A program made the position numbers and the translations under genes. Below the pieces are notes generated by a model. It saw only the letters and a program-made list of their open reading frames with translations, was not told the DNA's origin and made no database searches. A stretch of 38,511 nt of DNA from NCBI GenBank assembly GCA_947450865.1, contig CANFWR010000009.1, positions 1 to 38,511 of the forward strand, written 5' to 3'. Numbering within the stretch: position 1 is the stretch's first letter; every line of letters begins with the position of its first letter. Positions 1 through 7,865 of this stretch are shown one piece after another. The DNA comes from Cytophagaceae bacterium. Lineage in GTDB: Bacteria > Bacteroidota > Bacteroidia > Cytophagales > Spirosomataceae.

Positions 1-1349
1 AATTGATTCTTATCTGACAGACCGCCGATCATTTTAGAGAAGGTCATGGGACGGAAAGGCCCCTGCGTCGTCGTGTCTTCGCGCGACCAAACCACCTTCA
101 CCGGGCTATCCACTTGCTTCGCCACATTAATCGCCTCCACGATATAATCGAAGTATAGTCTTCTGCCAAAGCCTCCGCCAATAAACCCAGCGTGCAACGT
201 AATATCTTCTGGATTAATGCCCAAAACCGCCGGCATACTTCCCATCATTCCCGGGCCTGTTACTGAAACAGGCACCTGAGTCGAAGTCCAAATCTCCACT
301 TTCTTCCCCTTCACCTGCACCGTGCAGTTCATCGGTTCCAACGGATGATGCGCCACCATAGGTGTCTCATAGAAGGATTCTACCACCTGATTTACAGGAA
401 TATCAATCGATCCTTTTTGCTTATCTAAAATGCCCTCTTCTTTCGATAGTGCACGTAATTTATTCTCGTAATCACTGGAATTAAATGTCTCAAAACCTTT
501 CCTATCCCAGTCAATTTTCAAGGCTTTTCTTCCTTGCACCGCCGCCCAATAGGTCTTCGCGATGACCGCCACACCAGTCGAACTGTATTTCCCAATCACG
601 CGTTCAGCTGATACCACTTTCACTACACCCGGAACTTTCATCGCCGCAGTGGCGTCGAACGTTTTCAACGTTCCACCTATCACAGGACATCTTTCCACGC
701 TGGAATAAAGCATTCCCGGCACATCCGCATCGATACCGAATTCTGCCTTCCCGGTTACTTTTAGGGGAATGTCTGGACGCTTAACTGATTTTCCAAGCAT
801 TTTGAAATCCTTCGGATCCTTTAATTTAGGCTCTTTTGGGATTTCTAATAAAGAGGCGGCCTCCGCTAATTCTTCGTATTTCAAAGAGCGATTCGTGGCA
901 GCGTGTAAGACTTTTCCTTCTTTCGCCGTGCACGATTCAGGGCTAACTCCCCAAGTCTGACTGGCGGCTTTGATAAGCATTTCTTTCGCGGATGCACCTA
1001 TCTTGCGGTAGGTCAAATAACCTTCACGAACAGTGGAACTTCCGCCGGCCCATTGGCCTCCGCCGAATTCTTTCTCTCCGCTGGTGTTCTTGATGGTGAT
1101 TTGGTCCAAAGAAACTTCCAATTCTTCCGCTATCATGGAGGCAACGGCCTGATAAGACCCTTGTCCCATTTCAGGATTTGGGTTGAATATCGTGATGCCG
1201 TTGGCGTCAATTTTTATGAAAGGCGTTAGGGATTTTGCCGTGGAAATGACCGCTGTGCTTTCTCCTTTTACGTAGGACAATCCTAACCAAAACGTTAGTC
1301 CCGTTGCCCCTGCTTTTTTGATGAAACTTCTTCTAGATTCGAGTGACAT
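1..1349 (-). CDS. Tat-exported molybdopterin-binding aldehyde oxidoreductase large subunit (IorB/CoxL-like), partial
   Basis: This is the large, molybdenum-cofactor-binding subunit of a xanthine dehydrogenase-family hydroxylase that oxidises aldehydes or N-heterocycles. The left edge of the window cuts it, so about 449 N-terminal residues are seen and the C-terminal part with the catalytic Glu is missing. The start is the ATG at 1349, followed at once by SRRSFIKKAG, a twin-arginine motif, then a hydrophobic stretch, so the enzyme should be exported folded. A GGGFGRR cofactor-binding motif lies near residue 410. It lies 5 bases after the [2Fe-2S] subunit gene and surely forms one complex with it. 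It resembles the gene at 18612-20852 throughout (NPEMGQGSYQ against NPEFGQNVMT near the N-terminus). The substrate cannot be read from sequence. The family call is secure; the exact enzyme is not. Confidence 0.93.
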   Translation of the reverse strand, partial: MSLESRRSFIKKAGATGLTFWLGLSYVKGESTAVISTAKSLTPFIKIDANGITIFNPNPEMGQGSYQAVASMIAEELEVSLDQITIKNTSGEKEFGGGQWAGGSSTVREGYLTYRKIGASAKEMLIKAASQTWGVSPESCTAKEGKVLHAATNRSLKYEELAEAASLLEIPKEPKLKDPKDFKMLGKSVKRPDIPLKVTGKAEFGIDADVPGMLYSSVERCPVIGGTLKTFDATAAMKVPGVVKVVSAERVIGKYSSTGVAVIAKTYWAAVQGRKALKIDWDRKGFETFNSSDYENKLRALSKEEGILDKQKGSIDIPVNQVVESFYETPMVAHHPLEPMNCTVQVKGKKVEIWTSTQVPVSVTGPGMMGSMPAVLGINPEDITLHAGFIGGGFGRRLYFDYIVEAINVAKQVDSPVKVVWSREDTTTQGPFRPMTFSKMIGGLSDKNQ

Positions 1350-1354
1350 AAGGC

Positions 1355-1834
1355 TTAAGATTTAACTGTTTTGGACGCGTTTTTGGCAGCGGTTTGAATG
1401 GCTGACTTGATCCGGGAATACGTACCGCAACGGCAAATATTTCCGGACATATAATTCTCAATATCGGTTTCGCTAGGCTTGGGATTTGATTTCAACAAAG
1501 CGGTGGATGACATGATTTGGCCAGATTGGCAATAGCCACATTGCGGCACTTGGTGCTCGATCCAAGCCGCTTGAATAATCTTCTCTAAACGCGTTGATGC
1601 GCCTTCAATAGTCGTGATTTTCTGTTTCGCGGTGATGCTCCCCACTGGGGTTTGGCAAGAACGAATGGGTTGTCCATCTAGCTGCACCGTGCAAGCGCCA
1701 CATAGGCCCTGACCGCAGCCAAATTTCGTTCCTTTCAATCCTACGATATCGCGGATGGCCCACAATAAGGGCATTTCTGGATCCACCTCGATGCGGTGAA
1801 CTTTCTGATTAATCGACAGTTCGATTGTTTTCAT
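1355..1834 (-). CDS. (2Fe-2S)-binding subunit of aldehyde/isoquinoline oxidoreductase (IorA-like)
   Basis: This small electron-transfer subunit of 159 residues carries two [2Fe-2S] clusters from the Mo site of the large subunit towards an external acceptor. The N-terminal plant-type ferredoxin domain shows FGCGQGLCGACTV around residues 38-50 plus a later Cys in RSCQTP. The C-terminal helical domain shows CGYCQSGQ and NICRCGTY, giving the classic second cluster set. It has no signal peptide, so it probably crosses the membrane as a passenger of the Tat signal on the large subunit (inference). The gene lies just upstream of the large subunit and 60 bases after the XRE regulator. It is a close paralogue of 20854-21312. 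The family is certain and the physiological substrate unknown. Confidence 0.95.
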   Translation of the reverse strand: MKTIELSINQKVHRIEVDPEMPLLWAIRDIVGLKGTKFGCGQGLCGACTVQLDGQPIRSCQTPVGSITAKQKITTIEGASTRLEKIIQAAWIEHQVPQCGYCQSGQIMSSTALLKSNPKPSETDIENYMSGNICRCGTYSRIKSAIQTAAKNASKTVKS

Positions 1835-1835
1835 A

Positions 1836-1884
1836 GATTTAGAGTATTCTTTGGATACTAATTTAGCATCTAATTCTCTAAATC
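1836..1884. repeat. Inverted repeat upstream of the molybdenum hydroxylase pair
   Basis: GATTTAGAG at 1836-1844 is matched by its exact reverse complement CTCTAAATC at 1876-1884. With one mismatch the arms extend to 13 bases. The repeat fills the gap between the XRE regulator stop and the [2Fe-2S] subunit start. It could be an operator for the adjacent regulator or a looped mRNA leader. There is no poly-T tract, so a terminator is unlikely. Confidence 0.5.
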
Positions 1885-1893
1885 CATTACACT

Positions 1894-2385
1894 TTATTCC
1901 CCTTTCTTCAACTTATCGTATTCCCGTTGTTCTAAGGATCCTACTTCAATCACATAGGCATTCACATATTGAATCCCTAGTCCTAATCCCCAACCCAACA
2001 TTGGCCAGATAGGCCATGGAATTTGATTCCATTTAATTTCGCCAGGCATCGTCAAATACCAAATAACCCAGAGAAAAGGGATGACGATTGCATAAGCGCT
2101 CAAACTTCTTTTAAATTTCGCACGCCTTTTAGCTAATGCCCACAATTGTTGGTCTGTACTCTCCATGATATTTCGTTTTTCGGTTTCGTCATCTGGAGCA
2201 TACAATAAGGTCAAATTCACTCCTAAGACTTCGCCTATCGCATTCATAGAATACAGGCTGGGCTTACCTTCATTGCGCTCCATGCGTTGCACGGTGCGCA
2301 GGGCGATGCCTGACTTTTCCGATAACTCGTTTTGCGTAAGGCCCTTCGATGTGCGGATTTCCTTTAATTGTTCTCCAAAATTCAT
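1894..2385 (-). CDS. XRE-family helix-turn-helix regulator with C-terminal 2TM domain
   Basis: This is a 163-residue membrane-tethered transcription factor. Residues 1-60 form a Cro/C1-type HTH (KGLTQNELSEKSGIALRTVQRMER around 14-37). Residues from about 90 to 145 carry two hydrophobic segments (SAYAIVIPFLWVIWYLTM and PMLGWGLGLGIQYVNAYVI), which match the 2TM domain common in Bacteroidota. A charged tail follows. The gene precedes the molybdenum hydroxylase pair on the same strand, with an inverted repeat between them, so local regulation of that pair is plausible but unproven. The ligand or signal is unknown. The domain calls are secure. Confidence 0.85.
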   Translation of the reverse strand: MNFGEQLKEIRTSKGLTQNELSEKSGIALRTVQRMERNEGKPSLYSMNAIGEVLGVNLTLLYAPDDETEKRNIMESTDQQLWALAKRRAKFKRSLSAYAIVIPFLWVIWYLTMPGEIKWNQIPWPIWPMLGWGLGLGIQYVNAYVIEVGSLEQREYDKLKKGE

Positions 2386-2444
2386 GTGGCAAAATTGGGG
2401 TAATTATCGTTAGTAACAAACGCCAAAGACATGACTTCTTTGCG

Positions 2445-3098
2445 TCATCTTTTAAAATTTTCAATCGCCCGGTGCGATCCATCGCATCCCGGTTTTTTCT
2501 TCGTTAGGCCGCAAATGCAATCCGTTAAACCAAATCCTTTTAGGATGTATTTCTCATTTTTCTCGATGCGCGAGGTTCGCGTGGCGGATTGTTTTCCGTC
2601 CAAAAAATACATTAGATAAGCACGCTGCCGGCCAGGGGTAAGTGCTGAGAAAGCTGTTTTCAAGGCTGGCTTTAGAGCGAAATGTGCCTCTAATTCTTCT
2701 GGTGCCTGAAGCGTGGCAGGCTCCCTTTTTTCCAATTTCAACCCTAGTTTCTCCGCTTCAATGGCTTCAAAGACGTAGGCTTTGATGGTGGCTTCTTTGG
2801 CCTGAATCTCTTCCACAGATTTGAATTTCATCCAGCGACCGAATTGCGTATGGTCTCCCGGTTTAATCAATAATTTCTCCTCATCTTGCAAAAGTCCCCC
2901 TTTGAAAAAATTTAAAGCGCAATGCTCTTTTAAGGAGGCAATCCCTACTAAGTTTTTACCACCAAACATATACACCGGAGAAGCCCATTTATAAGTCTCC
3001 TCTAATAAACAGCCAAGTAAAATGCCACGCAAATAGGCCATTTCTGCTGGCCACTTGTCGGCACTAAGTATCAATTCGTCTACTTTAGGGTTTTTCAT
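2445..3098 (-). CDS. YdeI/OmdA-type DUF1801 protein with C-terminal CDGSH iron-sulfur motif
   Basis: This is a 217-residue cytoplasmic protein. The N-terminal part (about 1-115) is a DUF1801 domain (KWASPVYMFGGKNLVGIASLKEH and FFKGGLL are typical). Residues about 130-185 are the YdeI/OmdA-type helical region (FSALTPGRQRAYLMYF). The end of the protein has CICGLTKKKPGCDGSH, which fits the CDGSH consensus C-x-C-x2-[ST]-x3-P-x-C-D-G-[SAT]-H exactly, so it may bind a [2Fe-2S] cluster. The function of the family is poorly known; some members are linked to bacteriocin or stress tolerance. The gene is 59 bases upstream of the XRE regulator on the same strand and divergent from the GH3 gene. Confidence 0.85.
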   Translation of the reverse strand: MKNPKVDELILSADKWPAEMAYLRGILLGCLLEETYKWASPVYMFGGKNLVGIASLKEHCALNFFKGGLLQDEEKLLIKPGDHTQFGRWMKFKSVEEIQAKEATIKAYVFEAIEAEKLGLKLEKREPATLQAPEELEAHFALKPALKTAFSALTPGRQRAYLMYFLDGKQSATRTSRIEKNEKYILKGFGLTDCICGLTKKKPGCDGSHRAIENFKR

Positions 3099-3151
3099 GT
3101 GATTAGAAATGGTTACGGTTTTGCTTTCCTATACAAAGAAAGAAAAAACCT

Positions 3152-5155
3152 ATGAAATCACGTGTGCTTATTGCCTTGCTTTTTGCCTCTAGTTCACTAC
3201 TAGCCCAAACTCAACCCGTTATCGTCGCCATGAAAACGCCTACGTTAAGGGTGGGAAAATTGTCCTTCAAGGACTTAAACAAGAATAATAAACTGGACAA
3301 ATACGAAGACTGGCGTTTGTCGGCTTCAGAGCGCGCTAAGGATTTAGTTTCGCAAATGAGTTTGGAAGAAAAAGTAGGCTTCATGCTGATCAGCACAACC
3401 AGAATGGGAGGCGATCAAGTTTTCAATAATGGGGTTCAGGGTGGTGGTCCTAGACCAAAAATCACCGAAGGATTTAATGAAGAAGACCAGGTGCAAAGTA
3501 CCAATATGTTCACCCGTAAACCATTAGCTTTCCCTAATATGGGAGCTGCTGGTACGACGAAAGGGGTAACACAATTTCACTTACGCCATTTCATTTTGCG
3601 GGCGAATGCGGAACCTGCGATTTTGGCAAAATGGTCAAATAACTTACAAGAACTTTGCGAGTCCACACGCCTAGGCATCCCAGCAATTGTTGCCTCCAAT
3701 CCGCGTAACCACGTAACGACGGATGCATCCGTTGGGCTTAGTGTGGGTGTTACGTCCTTTTCTAAATGGCCGGGTGAATTAGGTTTAGCAGCGATGCGTG
3801 ACTTTAAATTAACGCGCAAATTTGCTGAAACGGCGGCGACCGAATGGCGCGCAGTAGGACTGCGTAAAGGGTATATGTATATGGCTGATTTAGCGACAGA
3901 ACCACGCTGGGGACGTGTGGAAGGGACTTTTGGGGAAGATGCTGATTTAGCTTCTAATATGATTACCCAAATCGTTTTAGGTTTCCAAGGCACTAAACTT
4001 TCTACATCGTCTGTCGCAATGACTACGAAACACTTTCCGGGAGGTGGTCCTCAAGAAAATGGACAAGATTCCCACTTCGACTGGGGAAAATTCGCCCATT
4101 ATCCAGGTAATATGTTTAGTTACCATGTGAAGCCATTTAAAGCGGCGATTGCAGCTGGAACATCCGCTATAATGCCCTACTATTCTGCACCAAAAGGAAA
4201 GGAATTCGAAGAGGTAGGATTCTCATTTAATAAAGCCATTATTCGCGATTCCTTACAAGGCAAACTAGGGTACAAGGGTATTATTAATTCCGATACGGGT
4301 CCTATTGAAATGATGCCTTGGGGGGTGGAAAACCTCACGATACCGGAACGTTATCAAAAAGCCCTCATCGCGGGAGTAGATATTTTCTCAGGTTCTGCTG
4401 ATCCAACAACCTTGATCGAGGTCGTTAAGAAAGGATTGGTTTCGGAGGAGCGCATCAATCAATCTGTCGCCAAATTATTGGTGGAGAAATTCGACTTAGG
4501 CTTATTTGAAAATCCCTACGTGAATGTGGATGAAGCGGTGAAAATTGTGGGGAATAAAGAGGCGGTGGCTGCAGCCGATTTAGCACTACGCAAATCGATT
4601 GTCTTATTACGCAACGATGAAAAACGTTTGCCTATCGCTAAGAATACCAAAGTCTATTTCGAGACCTATTTCAATTCCGGTCGCAACCCGGCGGAAGCAA
4701 TCAAAGTGTCAAAACCGAATTACCCCGGCTTAGAATTCGTATCCACGAAGGAAGAGGCGGATGTGGTTTTATTGTGGTTAATTCCAACTTCAGGGGGCTT
4801 ATTCAGCTCGCAGGGCTCTAAAATCGACTTGAATTTATCTAAGAATCGCATCGATGTGAATCATGTAAATGAGATTTTGAATGCAAAGCCGACGATTGTG
4901 GCCATCAATTACACGAACCCTTGGGTGATTGAAGAGATTGATAAGGGAAAAGCGGCCTCCATTATTGCGACTTTTGGAACAACTCAAGAAGCACTTCTTG
5001 ATATAGTGACGGGAGCTTATAAACCGACGGGTAAAATGCCATTCACCACTCCTGTAAACCAGGCGGCGGTAGAGGCGAATAAATCAGATGTTCCGGGATA
5101 TATGGAAGGACCGGGTTATGGTTTGTTTGCGTTTGGACATGGATTGACTTATTAG
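3152..5155 (+). CDS. Exported glycoside hydrolase family 3 (beta-glucosidase/beta-xylosidase-like)
   Basis: The 667-residue enzyme begins with a signal peptide (MKSRVLIALLFASSSLLAQ) and probably acts in the periplasm on beta-linked oligosaccharides. The GH3 TIM-barrel domain spans about 45-430 and includes EPRWGRVEGTFGED and KHFPGGGPQENGQD. The predicted nucleophile is Asp381 in GIINSDTGP, where most GH3 enzymes have SDW. The alpha/beta sandwich domain begins near residue 475 (ALRKSIVLLRND). The protein stops exactly at FAFGHGLTY, so it lacks the C-terminal fibronectin-like domain that often follows. It is monocistronic, with a strong terminator right after the stop. The family is clear; the substrate is not. 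Confidence 0.93.
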   Translation: MKSRVLIALLFASSSLLAQTQPVIVAMKTPTLRVGKLSFKDLNKNNKLDKYEDWRLSASERAKDLVSQMSLEEKVGFMLISTTRMGGDQVFNNGVQGGGPRPKITEGFNEEDQVQSTNMFTRKPLAFPNMGAAGTTKGVTQFHLRHFILRANAEPAILAKWSNNLQELCESTRLGIPAIVASNPRNHVTTDASVGLSVGVTSFSKWPGELGLAAMRDFKLTRKFAETAATEWRAVGLRKGYMYMADLATEPRWGRVEGTFGEDADLASNMITQIVLGFQGTKLSTSSVAMTTKHFPGGGPQENGQDSHFDWGKFAHYPGNMFSYHVKPFKAAIAAGTSAIMPYYSAPKGKEFEEVGFSFNKAIIRDSLQGKLGYKGIINSDTGPIEMMPWGVENLTIPERYQKALIAGVDIFSGSADPTTLIEVVKKGLVSEERINQSVAKLLVEKFDLGLFENPYVNVDEAVKIVGNKEAVAAADLALRKSIVLLRNDEKRLPIAKNTKVYFETYFNSGRNPAEAIKVSKPNYPGLEFVSTKEEADVVLLWLIPTSGGLFSSQGSKIDLNLSKNRIDVNHVNEILNAKPTIVAINYTNPWVIEEIDKGKAASIIATFGTTQEALLDIVTGAYKPTGKMPFTTPVNQAAVEANKSDVPGYMEGPGYGLFAFGHGLTY

Positions 5156-5156
5156 A

Positions 5157-5184
5157 AGAAGGGGGCAGAAATGCCCCTTTTTTT
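5157..5184 (+). terminator. Intrinsic terminator of the GH3 gene
   Basis: The stem GGGGCA-GAAA-TGCCCC (5162-5177) is extended by flanking A-T pairs and followed by a run of seven T. It starts directly after the GH3 stop codon. An ATG inside it (5171) is in frame with the next gene but is unlikely to be the start. Confidence 0.88.
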
Positions 5185-5212
5185 ATATCTTTGGTTCAGA
5201 ACATTACAAGCT

Positions 5213-5701
5213 ATGAACCCACATTTTCCAGCCTTCAAAAGGATCATTACGAATCCGGTATTATTCAAGTTTTTTGTTTTCCAAAAACTATCATCAGCCT
5301 TCTGGGCTGGTCTATCGATGGCTCATTTCGATGAAGAATCGTGTGGGGTTCGCGTGAAGCTTTCGTGGTTTAATCAGAATCCGTTTCGATCCATGTATTT
5401 CGCGGTAGAGGCGATGGCGGCGGAAATGAGTTGTGGGATGTTGGCTTTTGGACAGGTATACAAACGCCAGCCGGCGGTGAGTATGCTAGTCGAAAAACTC
5501 GAGGCGAAGTTCGTTAAGAAGGCAACAGGGGTAATTATTTTTACCTGCGCCGATGGCGCTGCAATACGAGATACCGTGAATGAAGCTTTGCAAAACCCAG
5601 CGGGAACAAAACTCCAAGTGACCTCGATTGGCCGAAATCAAGCGGGAGAGATTGTGGCTGAATTTTACTTTACGTGGACCTTTAAGGCGAAAAATTTATA
5701 G
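5213..5701 (+). CDS. DUF4442 domain-containing protein (hotdog thioesterase-like)
   Basis: This is a protein of 162 residues from the chosen ATG at 5213; an earlier in-frame ATG at 5171 lies inside the GH3 terminator. The sequence has the DUF4442 pattern: SAFWAGLSMAHFDEESCGVRVKLSW, then NPFRSMYFAVEAMAAEMSCG, then FVKKATGVIIFTCADG. DUF4442 is a hotdog-fold family thought to hold thioesterase-like proteins, but the substrate is unknown. Cytoplasmic, with no signal peptide. The last 6 bases overlap the convergent outer-membrane-like gene. Confidence 0.85.
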   Translation: MNPHFPAFKRIITNPVLFKFFVFQKLSSAFWAGLSMAHFDEESCGVRVKLSWFNQNPFRSMYFAVEAMAAEMSCGMLAFGQVYKRQPAVSMLVEKLEAKFVKKATGVIIFTCADGAAIRDTVNEALQNPAGTKLQVTSIGRNQAGEIVAEFYFTWTFKAKNL

Positions 5702-6328
5702 GTTGTATTTCAGTCCCACTGTAGCAATAACTTGTCCATCTGTAATAGTATAATTGCCAAAGGCTTTGGCTTGAAAATGAGAATTGATATCATACGAAAT
5801 CGTCTCCGCTACTCCGGTTAAATCTCCCACAGATAAATAATATCCCTGTGATAAAAATCCCCAGTTCTTGTGGCGATAATTCGTGTTACCTGAAATCAAC
5901 GTTACTTTAAAATCTGTATTTCGGGCTTGGCCATTCAGGATAAATGAACCGATACTCATCTTTTTGCTAACTGGATAATTCAATGTTAACTCCCGGCCAA
6001 AGAAACTCGTAACCTCGTAATTCTCTGTCATTTGAAAAGCCGGCATGTGGATTCCAAGGATGGCCTTGAATTTTTTATCAATAAACTTATAACGCGTAAT
6101 CAAAACCACAGTCGTAGGCGTCATACTCTTCATGCGCATCATATACATCAAATTCCCAGTAACTCTTCTCTTAGGATTTGTCCCCGCATTGATGATTAAA
6201 TTAGGCTCTTTCGAGGTAAATGCAGGGATGAAGGAGAATCCTCCAGTGCTCATTTCGATACTTCCTGTTTGCGCTTTTAGTGTGCTGGTCGCAAATATGA
6301 TAAAGCAAAGCGTTATAAATTGTTTCAT
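5696..6328 (-). CDS. Small exported beta-barrel-like protein, function unknown
   Basis: This 210-residue protein starts with a signal peptide (MKQFITLCFIIFATSTLKAQ). The mature part is rich in alternating polar and hydrophobic strands and ends in VGLKYNL, a pattern seen in outer-membrane barrels. I recognise no named family. No lipobox and no internal helix is visible. It is a single gene with a candidate -7 promoter element 29 bases upstream and overlaps the DUF4442 gene tail to tail by 6 bases. The outer-membrane location is inferred. Confidence 0.75.
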   Translation of the reverse strand: MKQFITLCFIIFATSTLKAQTGSIEMSTGGFSFIPAFTSKEPNLIINAGTNPKRRVTGNLMYMMRMKSMTPTTVVLITRYKFIDKKFKAILGIHMPAFQMTENYEVTSFFGRELTLNYPVSKKMSIGSFILNGQARNTDFKVTLISGNTNYRHKNWGFLSQGYYLSVGDLTGVAETISYDINSHFQAKAFGNYTITDGQVIATVGLKYNL

Positions 6329-6356
6329 TTTGATACATTAGGGTTAAAAACCGGTG

Positions 6357-6364
6357 CAAAGGTA
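6357..6364 (-). promoter_or_regulatory. Bacteroidota -7 element (TACCTTTG) for the small barrel protein
   Basis: TACCTTTG on the minus strand fits TAnnTTTG and lies 29 bases before the ATG at 6328. No clear -33 TTG was found at the expected distance. Confidence 0.5.
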
Positions 6365-6413
6365 CGCTTTTTCTTTCTGAAAACATCCTATGGGTTTTTT
6401 CAGTTAGTATTTT

Positions 6414-7865
6414 ATGGCCTCATCGAATAGTTATTTCCTAATTTTCCCACATCTATTGTTTGAGGAAACCCTCGCTCAAGAAGCGGCTATTTTCTATGTC
6501 GTTGAATCTGATTTATTCTTCAAACAATACGCCTTTCACAAACAAAAAATACTCTTCCACCGGGCTTCGATGCGTGCCTTTGCAGATCGACTTCGTGCGG
6601 CTGTTAAAACGGTAGAATACATCGATGCGCAAGATCCGCGCGCTTCGGAAGTTGAGCTGGTTTCTTCCATCGAAGGCCCCATTTCGCTGTTTGACCCAAA
6701 TGATTATCTACTGGAACGCAGGTTACGTCGCGCAGGTAATATTCACTTATTAGCAAGCCCAAACTTCCTCAATACCGACACCGCACTGCTCGGTACACGC
6801 AAGCCTTATTTTCAAACGGCCTTTTATACCCAGCAGCGAAAAGACCGTGGAATTCTACTCGAGGACGACGGGAAGCCGATGGGCGGCCAATGGACTTTTG
6901 ATGCGGATAACCGCAAGAAAATTCCGAAGAATACATTCATCCCAGCACAGTTTCCAGAGGCTGTTCCAAACGAATATATCCTGGAGGCGATAGACTATGT
7001 TACTGCCAATTTCTCGGACAATCCAGGTTCTTTAGATCGCCCATTTTCGGGAGCTTATTACCCCGTGACGCACGCGGAAGCACAGGCCGCTTTGGATCAA
7101 TTCATCCAGGAACGGATGCCGCTTTTTGGTGATTATGAAGACGCCATTAAGGCGCAAGAAAAGACTTTATTTCACAGTATTTTAAGTCCACTAATTAATG
7201 TGGGATTACTAAATCCGGCGCAGGTGATCAAACGCGTCGCGACTTCGAATGCCCCCTTAAACAGTGTGGAAGGCTTCATTCGCCAGGTCGTAGGTTGGCG
7301 GGAATTTGTGCAGTTATTATATCGAAAAATCGGGGTACAACAGCGTACCACGAATTATTGGGGATTTACGAAAGAGATGCCAGCTGCCTTTTATACGGGT
7401 ACAACAGGGGTCGAACCGATCGACCAAACGATTCGCAAGCTATTAAAAACAGGTTATAGCCATCACATTGAACGCCTAATGGTGCTGGGGAATTTTATGT
7501 TATTGTGCGAAATTAAACCCGATGCGGTTTATCGCTGGTTCATGGAACTGTACATCGATGCGTACGATTGGGTGATGGTGCCTAATATTTATGGGATGTC
7601 GCAATTCAGCGATGGTGGTTTGATGACTACGAAACCCTACATCTGTGGCTCGAATTACATCTTGAAAATGAGTGATTACCTGAAGGGTGAATGGCAGGAG
7701 ATTTGGGATGGTTTGTTTTGGCGATTCTTAGATAAACAGCGTGAAACGTTTCGTAAAAATCCGCGGTGGGCGATGCTGATCAGTACTTGGGACAAGATGC
7801 CTTTGGAAAAAAGAGAGGCTCACCTAAGCCGAGCTGAAGCTTATTTAGCTCAATTGTCTGCTTAA
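6414..7865 (+). CDS. Cryptochrome/photolyase family protein, PhrB (prokaryotic 6-4)-like
   Basis: This 483-residue flavoprotein belongs to the deoxyribodipyrimidine photolyase-related branch whose type member, Agrobacterium PhrB, repairs 6-4 photoproducts. The N-terminal alpha/beta domain (FLIFPHLLFEE, FYVVESDLFFKQYAFHKQKI) is followed by the helical FAD domain with VEGFIRQVVGWREFVQLLY, TGYSHHIERLMVLGNFMLLCE, VMVPNIYGMSQFSDGGLMTTKPYICGSNY and IWDGLFWRFL. Only two Cys exist (365 and 411). The cysteine-rich loop holding most [4Fe-4S] ligands in PhrB is replaced by KMSDYLKGEWQEIWDGLFW, so the cluster is probably absent. The 3' end overlaps the convergent FAD-domain gene by 21 bases. Repair or signalling cannot be told apart from sequence. 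Confidence 0.92.
   Translation: MASSNSYFLIFPHLLFEETLAQEAAIFYVVESDLFFKQYAFHKQKILFHRASMRAFADRLRAAVKTVEYIDAQDPRASEVELVSSIEGPISLFDPNDYLLERRLRRAGNIHLLASPNFLNTDTALLGTRKPYFQTAFYTQQRKDRGILLEDDGKPMGGQWTFDADNRKKIPKNTFIPAQFPEAVPNEYILEAIDYVTANFSDNPGSLDRPFSGAYYPVTHAEAQAALDQFIQERMPLFGDYEDAIKAQEKTLFHSILSPLINVGLLNPAQVIKRVATSNAPLNSVEGFIRQVVGWREFVQLLYRKIGVQQRTTNYWGFTKEMPAAFYTGTTGVEPIDQTIRKLLKTGYSHHIERLMVLGNFMLLCEIKPDAVYRWFMELYIDAYDWVMVPNIYGMSQFSDGGLMTTKPYICGSNYILKMSDYLKGEWQEIWDGLFWRFLDKQRETFRKNPRWAMLISTWDKMPLEKREAHLSRAEAYLAQLSA

Noticed and set aside
769-960. 63-codon open frame on the plus strand inside the truncated molybdenum hydroxylase gene
   Set aside because: Antisense shadow; the minus-strand protein continues with intact family motifs across it.
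2165-2413. Open frame of 82 codons opposite the XRE regulator
   Set aside because: No domain, and the XRE/2TM protein on the other strand is clearly the real gene.
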